The notes beneath the pieces are model-generated. The model was given only the letters and a program-made list of their open reading frames with translations, was not told the origin of the DNA and did not search any database. From Acanthamoeba lenticulata (lineage: Eukaryota; Discosea; Longamoebia; Acanthamoebidae), in NCBI GenBank assembly GCA_002179805.1, contig NAVB01002499.1:1-11312 (forward strand): 11,312 bases of DNA, read 5' to 3'. This document shows, piece by piece, positions 7,714 through 11,312 of the stretch (positions are counted from its first letter, which is position 1; the number at the start of each line of letters is the position of its first letter). The position numbers and the translations under genes are program-made.

Positions 7714-9341
7714 TTACTTTGTACGGAGTTTCTTTTGTGCTGCCTTGGCCGTTGTGTTGTTGCCTGAGACGGGCGCAAACGAGGCAAGGATGGGCAGCAG
7801 GTGCTGCGCGAGACGGTCCACGGGCATGCGCTCATAGCCCTCCCCGCTCCCACGCAGCAGGCTCTGCAGCAGCCGCTCCTGCAGGTCGCCGCCGCCACCG
7901 CCGCCAGCATGCTGCTCCAGGAGTCGCGCTGCTTCGAGGAGGAGGCTTGGCAGGTGCGCGCGGAGGAGCGTCCGGCACAGGGCGGCCGAGGGACACGCCT
8001 CCACCAGCGCCAGGACGTGGGCCGGGCGGGCCAGAAGCGGCCTCAGAGGACCTAACGCATGTGTCACGTGAGCACATGTGTGTCACGTGAACGCGATTAC
8101 GACTGCACACAGCGCCCAACGCACCACTTGTGTCAAAGCCACGCTGCCAATCGGCCTCAGCGAGCGAGCGCGCCTGCCAGATGACGCTCCGCAGGTTCTC
8201 GTCTTGAGTCTCCTCGACGAGGAGGCCAACGTTGGCCATCAGCGCTTCAAACAACGCGTTGACTGGCGCCAGCCGTCCATTCATACATCCACGGGGGGAG
8301 GGGCAGGTCAGCCACGCACACACGCTGGCGTGCGACACGGGTTGATCATTGCAAAGCGTACCCCGAGCGCCGGAGAACACGGCCGATGGGTGAAACAGGG
8401 GCGGCCCGACGAACCTGCGGCAGGGCAACAACGTCACAACAATGGTGCCAGCACATACATCCACGCTCGAACGAGGCGGGCCGGAATGGGGCACGCACTC
8501 TGGGGGCAAGCAACGAAGGAGGTCGAGCCTGGGGGGCGTCACGAGAAACGCCACCTCGTTATCGTCGTCGTTGTTGTCCACCTCGTCGCTCCGGCCTCGC
8601 TTGCGCGGTGGACCGCCGTCCAGCCATCGGAGCGCCTCGAGGCCGGGCAGGCGAGCTACCAGTTCACCCTCCTGCTGGTCTTTGTCCGCGTCCTTGCCCT
8701 TGTCTGCCCTTGGCTGCTGCTCTGCCTGCGATGCTGGCCGAGGCGGTGGCCGCGCCAGCGTTCGTGTGGGCGCCGCGGTGGACAGCGATGGTCGTGGCGC
8801 TTGCTGCTGCGGCTGAGGCGGTCGCTGGGGCTGGGTCTGGGGCTTGGGCTGTGGTGGCTGGGGCGAAAGAGGTCGCTGTGGCTGCGATTGTGGCGCAGGT
8901 GCTGCAGGCGGCTCGGACAGGGTTTGTTGTTGCTGCGGCCGCCGCTGTCGCAGCTGCAATGTTGACGGGCGTGGAGGCACAGCAGAGGCGGGCTTGGCAG
9001 ACGCAGCAGAGAGGCTACTCAGCGTTGGTGCTGGGGCTGTGGTTGTCGCCACCGCTGGCTGTGATGTTTTGTTGGTTGCTGCCGCCGCCGTTGGCGAAAG
9101 CGGCGAACGGCCTGAGCGCAGACCAAGGCCGCTTCGTCCTCGAGCAGCGCCTGTAAAGCCAAGATGAAAAATGAGCAACAACAATAGAAGGCCGCTTTGT
9201 TCGCATACCCGCTGCAGACGAGGCGAAGAAGGGAGATGTAGCAGCTGCATTGCTGTTGGTTGCCGACGAGATAGAAGATGAGGAAGACAGAGCTGTAAGC
9301 GTCGCTCGCTTGGCAGGAGGTTGCACACCCGTGCCGCTCAT
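7714..9341 (-). CDS. Pro/Gln-rich probable nuclear protein, 5 exons, 437 aa, unknown function
   Basis: Exon model: 9341-9209, 9150-8499, 8414-8362, 8262-8125 and 8051-7714 (TAA at 7716-7714). The total is 1314 nt and all phases match. Residues 1-44 are Ser/Ala-rich. About residues 100-205 are a disordered Pro/Gln-rich region with Q-Q-Q-Q and P-Q-P runs. Next come a charged D-K-G-K-D-A-D-K-D stretch and a likely nuclear localisation signal, PPRKRGR, with an acidic Asp/Asn run after it. The C-terminal 170 residues are predicted helical by eye (L-F-E-A-L-M, L-L-R-A-H-L-P-S-L-L-L-E-A-A-R-L-L) with a Gly6 linker, and end in a basic tail. I do not recognise the family; the architecture suits a transcription or chromatin-associated protein, which is only inference. 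Introns 2 (84 nt) and 3 (99 nt) are multiples of three without stops, so 28- and 33-residue insertions by retention are possible. It is divergent from the gene at 9467. Confidence 0.7.
8061..8090. repeat. paired TCACGTGA palindromes inside an intron
   Basis: Two copies of the 8-bp palindrome TCACGTGA at 8064-8071 and 8083-8090, separated by a CACATGTG. All lie within the last intron (8124-8052) of the Pro/Gln-rich gene. The CACGTG core is an E-box/G-box type site for bHLH factors; function here is unknown. Confidence 0.8.
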
Positions 9342-9466
9342 GTTCTATCTTTTATTTTTGTAGAGAAAATGAAAGCTAGGCAGAAAAATCGGAGGAAAAA
9401 GCGCAAGAGCTTGATCAGCTGGCTTGGTTCGACATTGGTGAGCTGCAGCCAAGTAACAAGAAAAAG
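9342..9466. promoter_or_regulatory. short bidirectional promoter region
   Basis: Only 125 bp separate the two divergent start codons (9341 minus, 9467 plus), so leaders and promoters of both genes must fit here or overlap. An A/T run at 9345-9358 lies next to the minus-strand ATG. An upstream ATG at 9369 opens a 45-codon Lys/Arg-rich frame that runs past the 9467 start in another frame (ending at 9506). If included in the transcript, it would be an overlapping upstream ORF. Confidence 0.45.
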
Positions 9467-9826
9467 ATGGGCGACAGCATCTTCGCGAGAGCGTATGAAG
9501 CAGTAGACGATAAGGTGGCAGCCGTGTATGGAGAAGATCATCGATGGATGAAGCTGGGGCTCACCTTCGTGGCCATCTTCCTCTTCTTCTTCATGCTGTG
9601 GCCTCTTGGTGCCTTTTCGTGCGCTATCGGGCTGTGCGTGGGAGATAGCAACCTCTATGGCAGTGGCATCGTGCTCCTGCTCGTGGTGGTGTTGGGCATT
9701 ATGATCGTGGCGGCCTTCTTCATCCTTTCATTCTACGTGGTGGCCTACATCAGCGGCGTGAAGGCCAGGCGGCGAGGAGCTGAGCCCGTGGACGGCCTCG
9801 ACAACCCCGTTTCTCTGGACTTCTGA
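9467..9826 (+). CDS. small two-pass membrane protein, 119 aa, unknown function
   Basis: A single exon with strong third-position GC bias. It has a hydrophilic N-terminus of about 28 residues, then two long hydrophobic segments (about 30-57 and 67-95) separated by a short C-x-x-G-D-S-N loop. A K-A-R-R-R stop-transfer cluster at about 99-103 and an acidic tail follow. Both ends are probably cytosolic by the positive-inside rule. No family motif is recognised. The start is the first ATG of the frame with AAAAAG before it. It converges with the kinase gene, 254 bp from stop to stop. Confidence 0.8.
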   Translation: MGDSIFARAYEAVDDKVAAVYGEDHRWMKLGLTFVAIFLFFFMLWPLGAFSCAIGLCVGDSNLYGSGIVLLLVVVLGIMIVAAFFILSFYVVAYISGVKARRRGAEPVDGLDNPVSLDF

Positions 9827-9966
9827 GCTTTTCAAGAGGCCAAGGCATCGTCTCTAGATTGCAGAGATTGCATTTGGCTTTGTAAATTGCGGCTTCTTTA
9901 TGCACAATCTTTCTCTTCATTCGTCCAACAAGCCCTACAATGGCCGACATCTTCACCATTCATCCA

Positions 9967-9972
9967 TTTAAT
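9967..9972 (-). terminator. possible kinase-gene poly(A) signal (ATTAAA)
   Basis: The minus strand reads ATTAAA here, about 108 nt past the kinase TGA. It overlaps the plus-strand AATAAA, so one AT-rich element may serve both convergent genes. No AATAAA is present on the minus strand in the 254-bp gap. Confidence 0.4.
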
Positions 9973-9979
9973 AAATAAA
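9970..9979 (+). terminator. overlapping double AATAAA poly(A) signal
   Basis: AATAAATAAA, two overlapping hexamers, 144 nt past the TGA of the 119-aa membrane-protein gene. Confidence 0.7.
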
Positions 9980-10080
9980 GGCGCTAGTAGTGCACACAAC
10001 ACATGTGCACAATCCAGCCACGAGCACACGTTGGCTCGTCGTCGCGCCGAGAGGCCCCTGAGGTTCGCAAACGTAGCAGG

Positions 10081-11312
10081 TCAGGCCGTGTCCTCAAGGG
10101 TGCTGTAATAGGCAGAGAGTCGCTTGAGGATCTCCTTGAAGTTCGGTCGCTTGTGTGGGTCCGTCTCCCAGCAGTCCCTGCGCGCGTAGGAAGATGATAA
10201 ACGACGTCAATCTTCTACAGATCTGCATCAACATCTTGATCTTGAAAAGCGCGTACTTCATGAGCTGGGTGACAGGGCCTGGCACAGAGGACGGGATGGT
10301 CAGGCGGTGGCCTTGCACGGCGATCCGGAAGGCCAGCGCGACGAGGTCCTTCTCGCCCGCGTAGGGCTCCTGTCGCGTGAACATCTCCCACATGAGGACG
10401 CCAAAGCTGAAGGCGTCGGACTTCTCCGAGTACTTCTTCTCGCGCATGGCCTCTGGGCTCATGTGCTTGACCGGCCCGACGGCGTTCAATGTGCGCGCGT
10501 ACTCGGCCGTCGCGTTCTCCTTGATTCGCGCGAAGCTGTGGTTCCAAGCCAACGCGAACATTAACCAACGCAACAACACGTCAACCAAAGCCAAAACGAA
10601 CGCACCCAAAGTCGGTAACGAAGATGTGGAAGTTCTCGCCCACGAGACAGTTGCGCGCTGCGATGTCCTGCCAAAGTGTTGATTATATTTTGATATTAGT
10701 TTCACTAATAATTTTGTATTTAATAAAAAAGGAAGCAGGGAAATGAACCCGGTGGATGACGCCCTCGCAGTGGAGGTGGTAGATGCCAGAGGCGGCCTCG
10801 ACGGCCATTCGCACGGTGGTCTTCAACGTGATCTTGACCTGGCGCACCAATAAATCAGAATTGAGTAAATTTAAAATATAAAAACAAAAACAAAAACAAA
10901 ATGCAGCTCTACCGTCTGGTCGAGGAGGATCTTGTCGAGCGAGCCGCCGCTGCAGAACATGGTCACCAGGCAGAACTTGCCTTTTCGCTTACTGCACGCG
11001 CCCACAAACTGCGCACAAATACCATTTTATTTTAGTTTATTTTTTTAATTAATTAAAAAAGCACGATCTCAAAAGCAAAATACCTTGACGATATTGGGGT
11101 GGTTGTGGACGAGTTCGGCGAGCTTGGCCTCGCGTCGGAACTCCTCGACCATGTGCTTGTCCTTCATGTTGAAGTTCTTGAGCTTCTTGATGGCGACGGG
11201 CGCGCCGCGCCACGTGCCCTTGTAGACGGCGCCAAAGGCGCCTGCTCCGATCTTCTTGCCAAAGACCAGCTCCTCGTAGTCAATCTCCCGGTAGCCGTAC
11301 TTGCGCTCGTCG
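10081..11312 (-). CDS. protein kinase catalytic domain with tyrosine-kinase hallmarks (5' end outside the window)
   Basis: Six exons are visible: 11312-11084, 11008-10913, 10838-10749, 10667-10606, 10535-10257 and 10177-10081 (TGA), giving 283 residues with consistent phases. The kinase domain is complete. It has a Gly loop GAGAFGAV, VAIKK (Lys about 42 of the visible part), an alpha-C Glu in F-R-R-E-A-K-L, gatekeeper Thr in L-V-T-M-F-C, and catalytic loop HRDIAARN. It also has DFG, a P-V-K-H-M-S-P-E segment, and a C-terminal D-C-W-E-T-D-P-H-K-R-P-N-F. HRD-x-AARN together with P-[IV]-K-x-M-x-P-E is typical of tyrosine kinases, while V-G-A-C-S in the N-lobe resembles tyrosine-kinase-like (TKL) enzymes. 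It phosphorylates protein substrates; specificity cannot be fixed from the sequence. The activation loop has one Tyr. The domain ends about 25 residues before the stop, so sensor or targeting regions must be upstream, outside the window. The three 5'-most introns are AT-rich; the other two are not. Confidence 0.93.
11041..11060. repeat. 20-bp perfect AT palindrome in a kinase intron
   Basis: Six T, then AATTAATT, then six A: a perfect palindrome in the middle of the 75-nt intron 11083-11009. It could fold into a hairpin in the pre-mRNA. Confidence 0.9.

Noticed and set aside
8078..8965. 295-codon plus-strand frame opposite the Pro/Gln-rich gene
   Set aside because: It is the antisense of Pro/Gln-rich codons (giving Leu/Gly/Trp/Arg runs). 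The minus strand has consistent exons and phases.

Overview
The window looks like nuclear DNA of a free-living amoeba of the Acanthamoeba kind. This is inferred from GC-rich exons with strong G/C third-position bias, many short introns (about 58-99 nt, GT...AG), compact spacing between genes on both strands, and a protein kinase with tyrosine-kinase hallmarks. No bacterial features (operons, Shine-Dalgarno sites) were seen.

Layout, left to right. Minus strand 2-616: a small multi-pass membrane protein, possibly continuing past the left edge. A 0.7 kb divergent intergenic region follows. Plus strand 1349-4029: a seven-exon F-box protein of 739 aa. Minus strand 4116-6500: a hormone-sensitive-lipase-type alpha/beta hydrolase (esterase) that I read as a pseudogene. 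It has two in-frame TAG codons, one unresolved splice junction, and a copia-type retrotransposon fragment (about 4300-5380) where the exon carrying the catalytic acid should be. Minus strand 7131-7430: a B12D-family small mitochondrial membrane protein. Minus strand 7714-9341: a five-exon nuclear-type Pro/Gln-rich protein of unknown function, divergent from a 119-aa two-pass membrane protein at 9467-9826 (plus). Minus strand 10081-11312: the C-terminal six exons of a protein kinase whose 5' part lies beyond the window.

The most unusual part is 4240-5390. It has only 5 CpG dinucleotides in about 1.15 kb, while the flanking exons carry several CpG per 60 bases. It encodes decayed copia polyprotein pieces whose stops and Arg-to-Cys/His changes fit C-to-T decay at CpG. 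It also contains a perfect 58-bp inverted repeat that must be younger than that decay, or else is an assembly artefact. I see no multi-gene pathway or defence system; the genes look like ordinary, functionally unrelated neighbours.
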